A stretch of 64,000 bases of DNA from Christensenella intestinihominis (GCF_001678845.1 NZ_MAIQ01000001.1:457146-521145), one strand, 5' to 3'. Positions 34,115-44,155 are shown, counted from the first letter of the stretch. Translations and numbers: made by a program. The notes: a model not told the origin generated them from the letters alone.

Positions 34115-35872
34115 ATGACACTGGACGGTTTGACATTACACGCGTGCGTAGCCGAACTGAAGGAACGGTGCGCCGACGCTAAAATACAAAAGGTGCTGAT
34201 GCCCGGCAAGGAAGAGGTCGTGCTCCAGCTTTATTCCGCCGGGGAAGGAACGCTCCGGCTGGTGCTGAACGCGGACGCGGGCGACTGCGCCCTATACCTT
34301 ACGCGCAATACAAAAGAAAATCCAAAGGTGCCGCCGGTATTCTGCATGTTCCTGCGCAAATACCTGACCGGCGCACATATTACAGGCATTGAACAGCGGG
34401 GGCTCGACCGCGTCGTCGTCTTTACGCTCGAAACAAAGGACGAACTGCTCCACCCCATTACGCTCAGGCTTATAATCGAAATCATGGGGAAATATTCCAA
34501 TATTATCCTTACGGATGCGGAGGATAAAATCCTCGACAGCATCCGCCGCGTATCCGTGGATATGAGCAGTAAGCGGCAGGTGCTGCCCGGTGCGCGTTAT
34601 GAAAACCCGCCCCAGACAAAATTTGATCCCCTCACGCTTTCCCCCACGACGCTTATGGAGGCGCTTACAACGCATAGGGATACCAAAATCGTCAACCATA
34701 TTGTTTCTGTTTTTGACGGTGTTTCGCTGCAAACTGCGCAGGAAATTTTACACCGTTCCGGGATTGGCGTGTTACTCACATCTGAATTATCCCCAAAGCT
34801 TGTGGAGCGGCTTGCCGAAAGCATGCGGGATTTTTTGCAGCGGGCCGTTTCCCATCCTGCGCCATGCGTACAATTTAACGCGGACAAAATGCCCGTTTTC
34901 TTTTCGTGCATTCCCTATGAAACCTATCCGGCGGAAACGCGCAGGGCCTTTCCTACGGTCAATGAAACGCTGGATTTCTATTACGGCCGGCGCCTGTTGA
35001 TCTCGCGTCTAAAACAGCAAAGGGAAGCGCTCTATAAAACGGTTCATAAAATTTACGCAAAGCTGCAAAAGCTGATCGGCGTATATGAAGCCACGCTGCG
35101 TGACGCCGCCAAAGAGCAAAAGCTGCAAAAGCGCGCCGATCTCATCACGGCAAATATCTATCGCCTGAAAAAGGGCATGAAGGATTTTGAAGCGGTGGAT
35201 TATGAAACGGGAGAAACGGTCACGGTTCCCCTCGACGTATCGCGTACGCCGCAGGAAACGGCGCAAAAGCTATATAAAAAAATCGGAAAGCTAAAAACCG
35301 CGTCCGCGATCAGCGCGCAAAAGCTCGCGGACGCCCGTGAAGAGCAGGACTTCCTAGAAGGGGTGCTGCACTTCACGGAAAATGCGGAAACTCCCGGGGA
35401 TATTGCGGATATCCGGCATACGCTTGTACGTGCAGGCTACCTTTCCGCTCCGCCTAAAAGCAAAAAGGAACCGGAAACCCAATCCCGGCCCCTCCGTTTC
35501 CTGTCTCCCGGCGGCTATGAAATTTACGTCGGCAAGAATGACAGGCAAAACGACCAGCTTACCATGCGCACCGCCGCAAAGGACGACATCTGGTTTCATA
35601 CGCAAAAAATTCCCGGGTCGCATGTGCTCCTTGTTACAAACGGCGTACCGCTCGATCATATCGACGACGAAACCGTCGTCATGGCGGCCGAGCTTGCGGC
35701 GGCCCATTCGCGCGCCCGCCAGTCCGGAAAAACGCCCGTCGATTATACGCAGCGGAAAAACCTCAGGAAACCGCCGTCCGCCCGCCCGGGCAAGGTCATC
35801 TATGACGATTATTTTACGGTCTATGTGGACGCGCATAAGGGCTTGCAATACAAACCCGCGGAGGAAGGCTGA
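34115..35872 (+). CDS. rqcH: Ribosome quality-control protein RqcH (NFACT family)
   Basis: A 585-residue NFACT protein (older name: fibronectin-binding protein A). RqcH binds stalled 50S subunits and recruits Ala-tRNA to add poly-alanine degrons. N-terminal NFACT-N has the Asp-Arg pair (GLDRVV, about residue 95) needed for tRNA action. A central helical coiled coil (about 290-440) follows, then the NFACT-R domain (about 455-575; RFLSPGGYEIYVGKNDRQND, DIWFHTQKIPGSHVLL). Length matches B. subtilis RqcH. The stop codon shares a base with the next start (TGATG). Confidence 0.93.
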   Translation: MTLDGLTLHACVAELKERCADAKIQKVLMPGKEEVVLQLYSAGEGTLRLVLNADAGDCALYLTRNTKENPKVPPVFCMFLRKYLTGAHITGIEQRGLDRVVVFTLETKDELLHPITLRLIIEIMGKYSNIILTDAEDKILDSIRRVSVDMSSKRQVLPGARYENPPQTKFDPLTLSPTTLMEALTTHRDTKIVNHIVSVFDGVSLQTAQEILHRSGIGVLLTSELSPKLVERLAESMRDFLQRAVSHPAPCVQFNADKMPVFFSCIPYETYPAETRRAFPTVNETLDFYYGRRLLISRLKQQREALYKTVHKIYAKLQKLIGVYEATLRDAAKEQKLQKRADLITANIYRLKKGMKDFEAVDYETGETVTVPLDVSRTPQETAQKLYKKIGKLKTASAISAQKLADAREEQDFLEGVLHFTENAETPGDIADIRHTLVRAGYLSAPPKSKKEPETQSRPLRFLSPGGYEIYVGKNDRQNDQLTMRTAAKDDIWFHTQKIPGSHVLLVTNGVPLDHIDDETVVMAAELAAAHSRARQSGKTPVDYTQRKNLRKPPSARPGKVIYDDYFTVYVDAHKGLQYKPAEEG

Positions 35873-36465
35873 TGGACGTCCGGACGGAAATCTACGATTT
35901 ATTTACAAAAGGGATCAACCGGGATGAAAACCGGAATCTTCCCATTCCCGATCAATACATCATCAAGCGGGGGCATTCCCCCAACGGCTGGTACTCCCTG
36001 TCCAATAAAGACCGTATCCGCCTCCAGCTTTCCCCGGTGGCGGGAAACTGGGATTATGTCCAGCTCAACGACCTTATGTTCCTGTGGTACAGCGGGGACG
36101 TATTGAAAAAGCTGATTGCGTATTCCGATTATCCGGATGGAAGCACGCGCGCCTATTTTGAGGGCGATTTCCATATCACCTCCATCATCCGCCACAGAAT
36201 CCCGCCTACCGTGCTGACGCGGAAATATTGCAAAATTTGCGCCGACAACCTGTTGGGGCGGGAAATACGCAGTTTTTACGTCAATCTCGGGCAAAAGGGA
36301 GCCGGTGAAGGCTTTTATGACGTACGGCTGTATGATAAGGGGCTTTTCTCCCGTGTTCCTATCCCCGGGAAGGTCGACGCGATCTGGCCTTTTAATAAAT
36401 GGTTCCAGCACAGCCTGCGGCTTCATGCGCCGCAGTATAAACCTTGCGGAAAAAGCCGCGGATAA
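35872..36465 (+). CDS. Hypothetical protein coupled to rqcH
   Basis: A 197-residue soluble protein, starting MDVRTEIYDLFTKGINRDE, with no family I recognise. It has many aromatic and basic residues, a KYCKICADNLLG stretch with two close Cys, and a basic C terminus (HAPQYKPCGKSRG). The ATG overlaps the rqcH stop by one base (TGATG), so the two are co-translated. The link suggests, without proving, a job in ribosome rescue or translation. Confidence 0.65.
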   Translation: MDVRTEIYDLFTKGINRDENRNLPIPDQYIIKRGHSPNGWYSLSNKDRIRLQLSPVAGNWDYVQLNDLMFLWYSGDVLKKLIAYSDYPDGSTRAYFEGDFHITSIIRHRIPPTVLTRKYCKICADNLLGREIRSFYVNLGQKGAGEGFYDVRLYDKGLFSRVPIPGKVDAIWPFNKWFQHSLRLHAPQYKPCGKSRG

Positions 36466-36553
36466 TTTTTAGGCAGGGAATAAAAGCGCCCTGAAACGTA
36501 AAGCATAACCTGTGGCGCCATATCCGCACAAATATTATCAGGAGGATTCGCAG

Positions 36554-37045
36554 ATGGATCACTTTATTGAAACTCTGACATACAACGGAAAAAGCAAGGA
36601 CCTGCCCGAAGAATATAATTACTTTGGAGGACTGATTGGCAGCTGGAAGCTTGATTATACCGACCACAACATATCCTGTTCGGTTAAAGGGGAATGGCAT
36701 TTTTCATGGATTCTTGAAGGTATGGCAATACAGGATGTTATTATTTTACCTTCCCGCGATACAAAAACTGAAACCCCGCATCCTGTCGCTGAATACGGCA
36801 CGACGCTTCGTATCTACAATCCCGGTACGCACGCATGGGATGTTGCCTATGGTTACACAGGAAAAATAATTCGGCTTGAGGCAAGAAAACAAAATGGTAT
36901 GATCGTTCTTACGAACATTGACGATGACAGGAGAAAATGGGTTTTTGTAAAAATAGAAGAGAATCGTTTCCATTGGCAAAATGTTACCGTAAAAGATGAC
37001 GGCGAATGGCACATAAATGCCGAAATATATGCCGAGCGTCAATAA
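36554..37045 (+). CDS. Hypothetical protein, possible lipocalin-like barrel
   Basis: A 163-residue soluble protein without signal peptide. The alternating pattern (IGSWKLDYTDHNISCSVKGEW in two strands, then VIILPSRD, TTLRIYNPGTHAWDVAYGY, IIRLEARKQNGMIVLTN) suggests a beta-barrel of the calycin/DUF1579 kind, but I cannot name a family. AGGAGG lies 8 bases before the ATG at 36554; an upstream in-frame ATG at 36512 lacks one. It has its own unit between the rqcH pair and the convergent pyrimidine operon. Confidence 0.65.
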   Translation: MDHFIETLTYNGKSKDLPEEYNYFGGLIGSWKLDYTDHNISCSVKGEWHFSWILEGMAIQDVIILPSRDTKTETPHPVAEYGTTLRIYNPGTHAWDVAYGYTGKIIRLEARKQNGMIVLTNIDDDRRKWVFVKIEENRFHWQNVTVKDDGEWHINAEIYAERQ

Positions 37046-37151
37046 CAGCCGTGTAGCTGCCGGCCTGCAGCGGCATCATTGTAAAAAATGCGTATTTGTC
37101 CTGCCTGCAATTAACCCATCGGCGAAAAGAATTCACTCCAAATAAGAAAAT

Positions 37152-37174
37152 GGCATAGCGGAAACCGTTATGCC
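37152..37174 (-). terminator. Probable terminator of the pyrimidine operon
   Basis: GGCATAGCGG-AAA-CCGTTATGCC. On the minus strand it is followed by a T-rich stretch (ATTTTCTTATTT). A second hairpin GAAGCCGC/GCGGCTTC (37195-37219) lies closer to the pyrE stop but lacks a U-tract. Confidence 0.65.
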
Positions 37175-37230
37175 GTTTCAAATAGCCATATTGTGAAGCC
37201 GCCCCAAATCCGCGGCTTCTATTTTGCCGT

Positions 37231-37815
37231 TTATTTTACCGGAAGCTTCCTGCTTCCCGGTTTTACGAGCGGAGCGCCTGTTTTACAGATCGGGCATTCG
37301 TCCGGCTCATAGGACTTCACTTCCATGGAAAGCACCGCACGGAAAGGCACGCCGAAATCCACTCCGCCAGCGCTGCGGTCGACGACGCTGCCCACCCCGG
37401 CAACCTCGGCTCCCATCTCTTTAAGCAGGGCGATAACCTCTTTCACGGACCCGCCCGTCGTAACGACGTCCTCCGTCACAAGCACCCTCGCCCCTTTTTC
37501 CACCGCAAACCCGCGGCGCAGGGTCATTTTCCCATTCTCACGCTCCGCAAAAATATTCTTCACACCAAGCTGGCGCGACATTTCATACGCCATAATAATC
37601 CCGCCGATTGCAGGCCCAACCACGAGATCGATTTTCATATCGGAAAACTGTTCCGCAAGCTGCGCGCAGATTTTTTCCGATACGTCGGGATATTGAAACA
37701 GTTTCGCACACTGCATATACTTATCGGAATGCCTTCCCGACGTCAGCAGGAAATGGCCCTCCAGCATCACTTCTTTTTCCTTGAAAATCGCAATAATTTC
37801 TTCTTGTGTCATCAT
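37231..37815 (-). CDS. pyrE: Orotate phosphoribosyltransferase
   Basis: A 194-residue type I phosphoribosyltransferase converting orotate and PRPP to OMP. The PRPP loop [18 protein letters not shown] is near residues 110-127. The extended C terminus with [17 protein letters not shown] is typical of the clostridial/archaeal PyrE form. It is the last gene of the operon, 16 bases after pyrD. Adjacent ATGs at 37815 and 37812 make the start ambiguous by one residue. Confidence 0.96.
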   Translation of the reverse strand: MMTQEEIIAIFKEKEVMLEGHFLLTSGRHSDKYMQCAKLFQYPDVSEKICAQLAEQFSDMKIDLVVGPAIGGIIMAYEMSRQLGVKNIFAERENGKMTLRRGFAVEKGARVLVTEDVVTTGGSVKEVIALLKEMGAEVAGVGSVVDRSAGGVDFGVPFRAVLSMEVKSYEPDECPICKTGAPLVKPGSRKLPVK

Positions 37816-37831
37816 CTCAGGATTCCCCTTT

Positions 37832-38746
37832 TCATTCTATATTCAGCGAACCGGTCAGCTCGCTCACCCGGTTCAGTCCGGCCTTCTGCGCAAACTGTTC
37901 CAGTTCAAAGCCAATTTCTTCCGCTGCCGATGGATTGCGCATCGTCGCGGTCCCTACCATCACGGCGTCCGCCCCGGCAATCATGAATTCCGCAGCGTCC
38001 GCCCCCGTCATGATGCCGCCCATGCCAATAATCGGCAGCCCAAGGTTCGCCCGGTAAACTTCCCACACCATCCGCAGTGCAACGGGCTTTACCGCCGGGC
38101 CTGAAAGCCCTCCCGTCACATTGGCGAGAAGCGGCCGCCTCGTGACCGCATGAATCGACATCCCGGTGATGGTGTTAATCAGGGACAGGGCGTCCGCGCC
38201 GCCGTCCGCCGCTGCTTTCGCCATATCCGCAATATGGGTCACATTGGGCGTCAATTTCACGATAATCGGTTTCCCCGAAACCTTTTTCACTTCCTCCACC
38301 ACGCCGCGCAGCGTCTTTTCATCCGTCCCGAAGTTCACGCCGCCATGCTTTACGTTGGGGCAGGAAACGTTGACCTCAAACAGGTCGATTTCCGTGCCGC
38401 TTAAGCGCTCGGCGACATAAACGTAATCTTCAACGCACGCACCGGCAATATTGGCAATTTTCACCGTGTCGATTCCCTTCACACGGGGCCATATCGTGCG
38501 CAGGAATTCATCGACTCCCGGGTTCTGCAGCCCCACGGAATTCAGGACCCCGCTCGCCGTTTCCGCGATGCGTATGGGCGGATTCCCCATCCGCGGCTCC
38601 CTTGTAAGCGCCTTCAGCGTAAAAGCTCCGAGTTTTGAGAGGTCCATGTAAAGCCCATATTCCTCCGCAAATCCAAATGTTCCCGATGCGGTAATAATAG
38701 GATTTTTCAGCTCTACGCCTGCAATGTTTACACGCATATCAGTCAT
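37832..38746 (-). CDS. pyrD: Dihydroorotate dehydrogenase 1B, catalytic subunit
   Basis: A 304-residue FMN barrel that oxidises dihydroorotate; in the 1B class electrons pass to NAD+ through PyrK, encoded just before it. Landmarks are [16 protein letters not shown] near the N terminus, [11 protein letters not shown], the catalytic Cys in [12 protein letters not shown], and [15 protein letters not shown] near the C terminus. I start at ATG 38746 (AGGGAGGTG upstream), overlapping the pyrK end by 8 bases; an ATG at 38737 is an alternative. Confidence 0.96.
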   Translation of the reverse strand: MTDMRVNIAGVELKNPIITASGTFGFAEEYGLYMDLSKLGAFTLKALTREPRMGNPPIRIAETASGVLNSVGLQNPGVDEFLRTIWPRVKGIDTVKIANIAGACVEDYVYVAERLSGTEIDLFEVNVSCPNVKHGGVNFGTDEKTLRGVVEEVKKVSGKPIIVKLTPNVTHIADMAKAAADGGADALSLINTITGMSIHAVTRRPLLANVTGGLSGPAVKPVALRMVWEVYRANLGLPIIGMGGIMTGADAAEFMIAGADAVMVGTATMRNPSAAEEIGFELEQFAQKAGLNRVSELTGSLNIE

Positions 38747-39515
38747 AAAACGAATCCACCTCCCTGATATCGAAAACAGGCCCCTGCAGGCATACCTTCC
38801 TGTATTGCCCGCCAACCTTGCATACGCACGTTGCGCATCCGCCGGTGCCGCATCCCATATGCTGCTCCAATGAGACAAACGTGGGAATATCCCCCACGAC
38901 TCCCGCAAGGGATTTAAAGAACACATGCGGCCCGCACGCGAGGATCACATCCGGCGTTTCGTTCGCCGCGAGTTCCGCGTGCAGCACATCCGTGCAAAAT
39001 CCCCGCGTGCAATAGCTGCCGTCGTCTGTCGTGATATGCGTTTTTGCAAACCCTTCAAAATCGTGCGCCTGATAAACGCATTCCCGGTTGCGGTAACCGA
39101 GGAACGCGGTATACTCCCTGTCGGGATATTTGCAGTAAAGCGATTTCAGCGGTGCAATCCCAATTCCGCCGCCCACCAGCCACACCTTTTTCATGCCGTC
39201 CGTAAGCTGGAAGCCGTTTCCGAGCGGCATCAAAACGTCGAGCGTATCGCCCGCACGCACAAGGGAAAGAAGCCTCGTGCCCCTGCCAATTGCGTTATAG
39301 GCCAGATGTACCTCTTTTTTTTCAAAATCCACATAGTTGATACTGATCGGCCGCCGCAGCAAAAGCTCTTTTGCATGCGGGATTTCAATATGCGCAAACT
39401 GTCCCGGACGGTAAAGCCGCAGGAAATCCTCCGTACATGTAAGTTTCATCAGGTAGGTATTCTGCGCAATCAGGTCGTTCGAGAGAACCTGCTCGGTAAA
39501 GTGCTTTTTAATCAT
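38739..39515 (-). CDS. pyrK: Dihydroorotate dehydrogenase electron-transfer subunit
   Basis: A 258-residue FAD/[2Fe-2S] subunit that accepts electrons from PyrD and reduces NAD+. The FAD-binding RRPISI segment lies near residue 53, the NAD site GGGIGIAPLKSL near 113-124, and the cluster Cys are in HMGCGTGGCATCVC with a fourth Cys in YRKVCLQGP. It overlaps carA by 4 bases and pyrD by 8, so the three are tightly coupled. Confidence 0.96.
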   Translation of the reverse strand: MIKKHFTEQVLSNDLIAQNTYLMKLTCTEDFLRLYRPGQFAHIEIPHAKELLLRRPISINYVDFEKKEVHLAYNAIGRGTRLLSLVRAGDTLDVLMPLGNGFQLTDGMKKVWLVGGGIGIAPLKSLYCKYPDREYTAFLGYRNRECVYQAHDFEGFAKTHITTDDGSYCTRGFCTDVLHAELAANETPDVILACGPHVFFKSLAGVVGDIPTFVSLEQHMGCGTGGCATCVCKVGGQYRKVCLQGPVFDIREVDSFYD

Positions 39516-40576
39516 GACCTTCTCTTCCTGTCAATGATCTCGATAAATTCGTCAAACAAATAAGCCGTATCCTCCGGCCCCGGCGCCGCTTCCGGGTGGA
39601 ATTGAACCGTAAACATCGGATAACCGATGTATTTTACGCCTTCAATTGTCTGGTCGTTCCAGTTCTTATGCGATACCACCGCGCAGGCGGGAAGGGAGCG
39701 GCTCATGATCGTGTAACCGTGGTTCTGCGAGGTAATATATACCTTATTTTTCTGCATATCCTTCACGGGATGGTTCGCCCCCCTGTGGCCATATTTCAGT
39801 TTTTCCGTATCCGCCCCCATGGCGAGCGCCACAAGCTGGTGGCCAAGGCAAATCCCAAAAATCGGGAGCTTCCCGATCAGTTGTTTCAGGTTCTCAATGA
39901 TTTCCGTGTTCACCTTCGGGTCTCCCGGGCCGTTCGTCAGCATCAGGCCGTCAAAGCCGCCCGCAAGAATTTCCTGCGGATTTGTCCTCGCCGGGAAAAC
40001 GGTAAGCGCGCATCCGCGTTTTTCAAGGCTGCGGAGAATGTTGCGCTTAAGGCCAAAATCGAGCACCGCCACCTTGCGCTCTCCCGTGCAATACTGATAC
40101 TTTTTCGTACAGGTCGTTTCATCCACCGGGCGTTCCACCTCAAACACCTTCATTTTCTCAATCTGGTGGACGGACGGGGGCACCTGCGTAATAATTCCGT
40201 GCATCGTCCCCTTATCGCGCAGCTTCCGCGTCAGTTCGCGCGTATCGATCCCTGCAAGTCCAACGATCTGGTAACGCTCCAGATACTCCTGGAGGGTTTC
40301 CTTACAATTCCAGTTGGAAGGTTCTTTGCAGAGCTCGCGCATGACAAATGCGCGTACCTGCGGGCCCGCAGACTCCGAGATTGCTTCGTCAATCCCGTAA
40401 TTTCCAATCATCGGATAGGTCATCGTCACAATCTGGCCGCAGTAAGAAGGGTCGGTCAGAACCTCCTGATAGCCCGTCATGCCCGTGTTGAACACAACTT
40501 CCCCCATAATATCCACTTTTGCCCCAAAGGATTCCCCTTTGAAAATCGTTCCGTCTTCCAGTGTCAGATACGCCAT
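39512..40576 (-). CDS. carA: Carbamoyl-phosphate synthase small subunit
   Basis: A 354-residue glutamine amidotransferase subunit that supplies ammonia to CarB. The class I triad is visible: Cys in IFGICLGHQLVALAMG, and His/Glu in VQFHPEAAPGPED. The N-terminal domain MAYLTLEDGTIFKGESFG is typical. The large subunit carB should follow but does not; pyrK starts at the carA stop (4-base overlap). CarB must be encoded elsewhere for the enzyme to work. Confidence 0.96.
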   Translation of the reverse strand: MAYLTLEDGTIFKGESFGAKVDIMGEVVFNTGMTGYQEVLTDPSYCGQIVTMTYPMIGNYGIDEAISESAGPQVRAFVMRELCKEPSNWNCKETLQEYLERYQIVGLAGIDTRELTRKLRDKGTMHGIITQVPPSVHQIEKMKVFEVERPVDETTCTKKYQYCTGERKVAVLDFGLKRNILRSLEKRGCALTVFPARTNPQEILAGGFDGLMLTNGPGDPKVNTEIIENLKQLIGKLPIFGICLGHQLVALAMGADTEKLKYGHRGANHPVKDMQKNKVYITSQNHGYTIMSRSLPACAVVSHKNWNDQTIEGVKYIGYPMFTVQFHPEAAPGPEDTAYLFDEFIEIIDRKRRS

Positions 40577-40591
40577 TACTTATATGCTCCC

Positions 40592-41524
40592 TTATTCGTC
40601 GTATGAAATTCCATTTTTATCAAAGGTATCGAGAATATCGCGCCGCATTGCGAGCGTCGCCTCCCGCGCTGCCTTGTCGAAGGGCAGCTTTGCATATGCC
40701 TCGCTGCGGTAAGCGGTCAGGATTGCGCGTGAATTGTTTACGATTCCTCCAAGGCCCTTTTTGTCAAAGTTCGGAAGCAGGCCTTCCGCGCTGCCGCCCT
40801 GCGCCCCATAACCCGGGATCAGTACAAAAATATGCGGATGCGTTTCCCGGATGCGGGCCGCCTGCTGCGGATATGTCGCCCCGATCACCGCCCCTACGGA
40901 GGAATAGCCGCAGGCCCCGATGCACTCCCTGCCCCATTCCTGCACGTAATCCGCCATGCGGTCATAAATCGTTTTATGCTCCAGCTCAAGGTCCTGAATC
41001 TCGCCCGAGCTTTTGTTGGATGTTTTTACCAGCACGAATATCCCCTTGCCGTACTTTTTGCAATCGTCCACAAACGGAGCGATCCCGTCCGTGCCAAGAT
41101 AGCCGTTCACCGTCGCAAAATCCGCATCAAATACCGGAAGCTCCTCTTCCCCTATTTTTGTCCTGCCGATATATGCGCTTGAATATGCCGTCGCCGTGGC
41201 GCCGATATCATTGCGTTTTACGTCCGCAATCACGATAAGCCCCGCGCTTTTCGCATAGCGGATCGTATCGCGAAAGGCCTTCATCCCTTCGCAGCCGTAC
41301 ATCTCATAATAGGCCGCCTGTACCTTTACCGCCGGCACAATGTCCGCAATCGCATCCACCAGCGCGCAGTTATACTGGAATATATTGTTCGCCGCATAGG
41401 TAAGGGCATCCGTCGAAAACTCACGCGACAGGAACTCCTGCGGGATATAATCAAATTTCGTATCAAGCCCCACGCAAATCGGGCTTTTCTTTTCTACAAT
41501 TTGCTCAATCAGCCTGTCTATCAT
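40592..41524 (-). CDS. pyrF: Orotidine-5'-phosphate decarboxylase (type 2)
   Basis: A 310-residue decarboxylase making UMP from OMP. It is the longer PyrF type, with catalytic DVKRNDIGATATAYS near residues 93-107 and phosphate-site LIPGYGAQGGSAEGLL toward the C terminus. The start lies inside the pyrC end (20-base overlap); carA starts 15 bases after its stop. Confidence 0.95.
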   Translation of the reverse strand: MIDRLIEQIVEKKSPICVGLDTKFDYIPQEFLSREFSTDALTYAANNIFQYNCALVDAIADIVPAVKVQAAYYEMYGCEGMKAFRDTIRYAKSAGLIVIADVKRNDIGATATAYSSAYIGRTKIGEEELPVFDADFATVNGYLGTDGIAPFVDDCKKYGKGIFVLVKTSNKSSGEIQDLELEHKTIYDRMADYVQEWGRECIGACGYSSVGAVIGATYPQQAARIRETHPHIFVLIPGYGAQGGSAEGLLPNFDKKGLGGIVNNSRAILTAYRSEAYAKLPFDKAAREATLAMRRDILDTFDKNGISYDE

Positions 41525-42785
41525 AGGTAAACTTCCCTTTCCTGATCGTATGGCACACGCGTCCCTTAAGCTCCATACCTAAAAACGGGCTGTTTTTCGC
41601 TTTCGAGACAACCATGTCTTTATTATACACGAATTTCTCATTTATGTCGCATATCGTGATATCTGCAAGCGCATTTTTTTTCAGTTTGCCGCCTTCGATT
41701 CCCAAAAGCTCGTGCGGCCGTCCGGATAAGAGCCGGGCAATATCCGTAAGCCCGATCACCCCCGGCTCGAGCAGGTTTGTCACGGTAAGTGGGAACGCCG
41801 TCTCAAAGCCGATCATCCCAAAGGGCGCTTCCTCGATTTCCCGCGCCTTTTCTTCTTCGCTGTGCGGCGCGTGGTCTGTGGCAATCGCGTCGATCGTCCC
41901 GTCCGCAATCCCTTCCCGCACGGCCAGCATATCTCCCTTTTCCCGGAGCGGAGGGTTCACCTTTGCATTCGGATTCCGGTCCAAAATTTTTTCATCGGTA
42001 ATGGAAAAATAATGGGGCCCCGTCTCGCACGTCACGGGCGCGCCGTTTGCCTTGGCGCGCCGCACAAGTTCCACGCTGCCCGCCGTCGACACATGGCAAA
42101 TATGGATCGGCGTACCCAGCTTTTCCGCATAGAAAATATCCCGCGCCGTCATGGTCTCTTCAATGGCGCGCGGTATTCCGGGAATTCCCGCCTTCCGCGC
42201 GTTTTCCCCATCGTGCACCGCGCCGTTCCCGCGCTTTGCGAGGTCCTCCTCATGCAGCATCAGCAGCGCGTGGAGCTCCCTGGCGCGTTTCATTGCCGCA
42301 ATAATCATTTCATCTTCGGCGACGGGCATTCCGTCGTCCGAGAACGCCGCGGCGCCAGCCTTTAAGAGTCCTGCAAAATCGGTCAGCTCTTTTCCCCGCA
42401 TCCCGCGCGTAATCGCTGCGACGGGCAGCACGTCCGCAAAGCCCGCCTTCCCCGCTTTTTCAATGATATACCTTATAACCTCCGGACTGTCCGCCACCGG
42501 CTTCGTATTCGGCATACAGCATACGGCGGTATAGCCGCCCGCCGCCGCGGCACGCGTGCCCGTCACGATATCCTCTTTATGTGTCAGCCCCGGGTCGCGC
42601 AGGTGGCAATGCAGCTCCAGGAATCCCGGAAATGCGACAAGCCCGGTCCCGTCGATCGTACGGTCCGCTTTTCCGGCAATTCCCGTCCCAAGCTCCGTTA
42701 TGCGTTCCCCTTCTATCAGGATATTCGCACCTTTTATGATGTCGTCCGCATTCACGGCTGTGATATTTTGAATCAATATCGACAT
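41505..42785 (-). CDS. pyrC: Dihydroorotase
   Basis: A 426-residue zinc amidohydrolase that cyclises carbamoyl aspartate. Metal motifs are HCHLRDPG (about residue 60), His ligands in HICHVSTAGSVELV, and the catalytic Asp in ATDHAPHSEEEK. A family-typical hinge SDDGMPV is present. AAGGAG lies 5 bases before the ATG at 42785. Its substrate is made by PyrB, which is not in this operon. Confidence 0.96.
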   Translation of the reverse strand: MSILIQNITAVNADDIIKGANILIEGERITELGTGIAGKADRTIDGTGLVAFPGFLELHCHLRDPGLTHKEDIVTGTRAAAAGGYTAVCCMPNTKPVADSPEVIRYIIEKAGKAGFADVLPVAAITRGMRGKELTDFAGLLKAGAAAFSDDGMPVAEDEMIIAAMKRARELHALLMLHEEDLAKRGNGAVHDGENARKAGIPGIPRAIEETMTARDIFYAEKLGTPIHICHVSTAGSVELVRRAKANGAPVTCETGPHYFSITDEKILDRNPNAKVNPPLREKGDMLAVREGIADGTIDAIATDHAPHSEEEKAREIEEAPFGMIGFETAFPLTVTNLLEPGVIGLTDIARLLSGRPHELLGIEGGKLKKNALADITICDINEKFVYNKDMVVSKAKNSPFLGMELKGRVCHTIRKGKFTYDRQAD

Positions 42786-42803
42786 AAGACTCCTTCATAA
42801 GGC

Positions 42804-42828
42804 AGCGGGCGGGATTGCCCCGCCCGCT
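42804..42828 (-). other. GC-rich hairpin between uraA and pyrC
   Basis: AGCGGGCGGG-ATTGC-CCCGCCCGCT forms a 10-base stem 8 bases after uraA. No U-tract follows on the minus strand, so it is more likely a processing or stability element than a terminator. Confidence 0.5.
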
Positions 42829-42835
42829 CCATAGT

Positions 42836-44155
42836 TTAAATATTTTTCGGAAGTACGATGTTGAGGATAATCCCCGCAAGCGCGCTCAGGAAGATGTTCG
42901 AGAGCGTGAACGACTCCGAAAACTGGATGCCGCCGGAAAGGCCAAGGCCAATGACCAGCATCAACGAAACGATAATCAGGTTGCGGCTGTGCGTGAAATC
43001 AAGGTTCGCTTCCGCCAGCGTCCGCAGGCCGATCGTCGCAATCATGCCAAAGAGCAGGATGGATACCCCGCCCATAACCGCACCCGGAATGGAGCCGAGG
43101 AACGCCGTGAAAACGCCGAAGAAGCTGATAATGATGGCAAATATTGCCGCAATACGCAGCGTAAGCGGGTTATAATTTTTGGTCACCGCCAGCACGCCCG
43201 TGTTTTCTCCGTACGTCGTGTTTGCGGGGCCGCCCAGGAAACCGGCGACCATCGTCGCGATCCCGTCGCCCATCAGGGTCCTGTGCAGGCCCGGGTCCTC
43301 AAGGAAATTCTTGCCGACCACCGCGCCGTTTGTCGTGATATCGCCGATGTGCTCCATAAAGGTCACAATGGCGATCGGCGCGATAATACTCACCGACGTC
43401 AATACGCCCGCAGGCTCGAGCTCGTGCGTCAGGAAAATGTTAAACGGCGGCACCTGAAAGCCAAGGTTGGCGCCGTTCTGAAAACCGGAAAAATCCACCT
43501 GCCCCATCAGCGCGGCACAGACATATCCTACCGCAATGGCAATAATAATCGGCACCAGCTTGAAAAAACCTTTTGCAAAAATGGAGATAACCACCATGGT
43601 CACCACTACGATCAGCGCGATGACCCAGCGCATCCATAAAATATCCGCAACTCCCTCCGCGGCCGGGGCGGTAATAATGTTGTTGAACGCGGTCGGCGCA
43701 AGGGTAAGGCCGATAACCATAATCATCGGGCCCGTTACAATCGGCGGAAAAACCGACATAACGCGTTTTACCCCCACGAGCTTTACCACAAGCGCGAGGA
43801 TCAGGTATAATGCGCCCGCAGACATGATGCCGATGGCCACATACGGCAGGGCCGCCTGATAGGCCGGGGATGCGAGATATCCCTCCACCGACGGGTCAAC
43901 GCCGCTGATCTGTGTCGCGACGATCACAATCACGCCGATAAACGCAAAACTCGAGCCAAGGAACACCGGCACTTTTCCCTTGGTAATCAGGTGAAAGATC
44001 AGCGTGCCGATCCCCGCGCAGCAAATTGCCACCGCAGGATTGAGCCCAGTTAAAAGGGGAACCAGTACCGTTGCGCCAAACATGGCGAACAGGTGCTGGA
44101 ACCCGAGAATCAGCTTTTTGCCGATTCCCTGCTGTTGGTCAAGTGAATTTTCCAT
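42836..44155 (-). CDS. uraA: Uracil permease (NCS2 family)
   Basis: A 439-residue membrane transporter of the nucleobase-ascorbate family with about 14 spans, importing uracil by H+ symport. QHLFAMFGATVLVPLLTGL near residues 20-38 is the family's first-helix signature. The conserved Glu is in FMEHIGDIT, and AGFLGGPANTTYGENTG is the nucleobase motif. GGGAGGT precedes the ATG. Placement after pyrR is as in B. subtilis pyrP. Confidence 0.94.
   Translation of the reverse strand: MENSLDQQQGIGKKLILGFQHLFAMFGATVLVPLLTGLNPAVAICCAGIGTLIFHLITKGKVPVFLGSSFAFIGVIVIVATQISGVDPSVEGYLASPAYQAALPYVAIGIMSAGALYLILALVVKLVGVKRVMSVFPPIVTGPMIMVIGLTLAPTAFNNIITAPAAEGVADILWMRWVIALIVVVTMVVISIFAKGFFKLVPIIIAIAVGYVCAALMGQVDFSGFQNGANLGFQVPPFNIFLTHELEPAGVLTSVSIIAPIAIVTFMEHIGDITTNGAVVGKNFLEDPGLHRTLMGDGIATMVAGFLGGPANTTYGENTGVLAVTKNYNPLTLRIAAIFAIIISFFGVFTAFLGSIPGAVMGGVSILLFGMIATIGLRTLAEANLDFTHSRNLIIVSLMLVIGLGLSGGIQFSESFTLSNIFLSALAGIILNIVLPKNI

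Noticed and set aside
42804-42828. Terminator between uraA and pyrC
   Set aside because: The stem is strong, but no U-tract follows on the transcribed strand and the genes belong to one operon.
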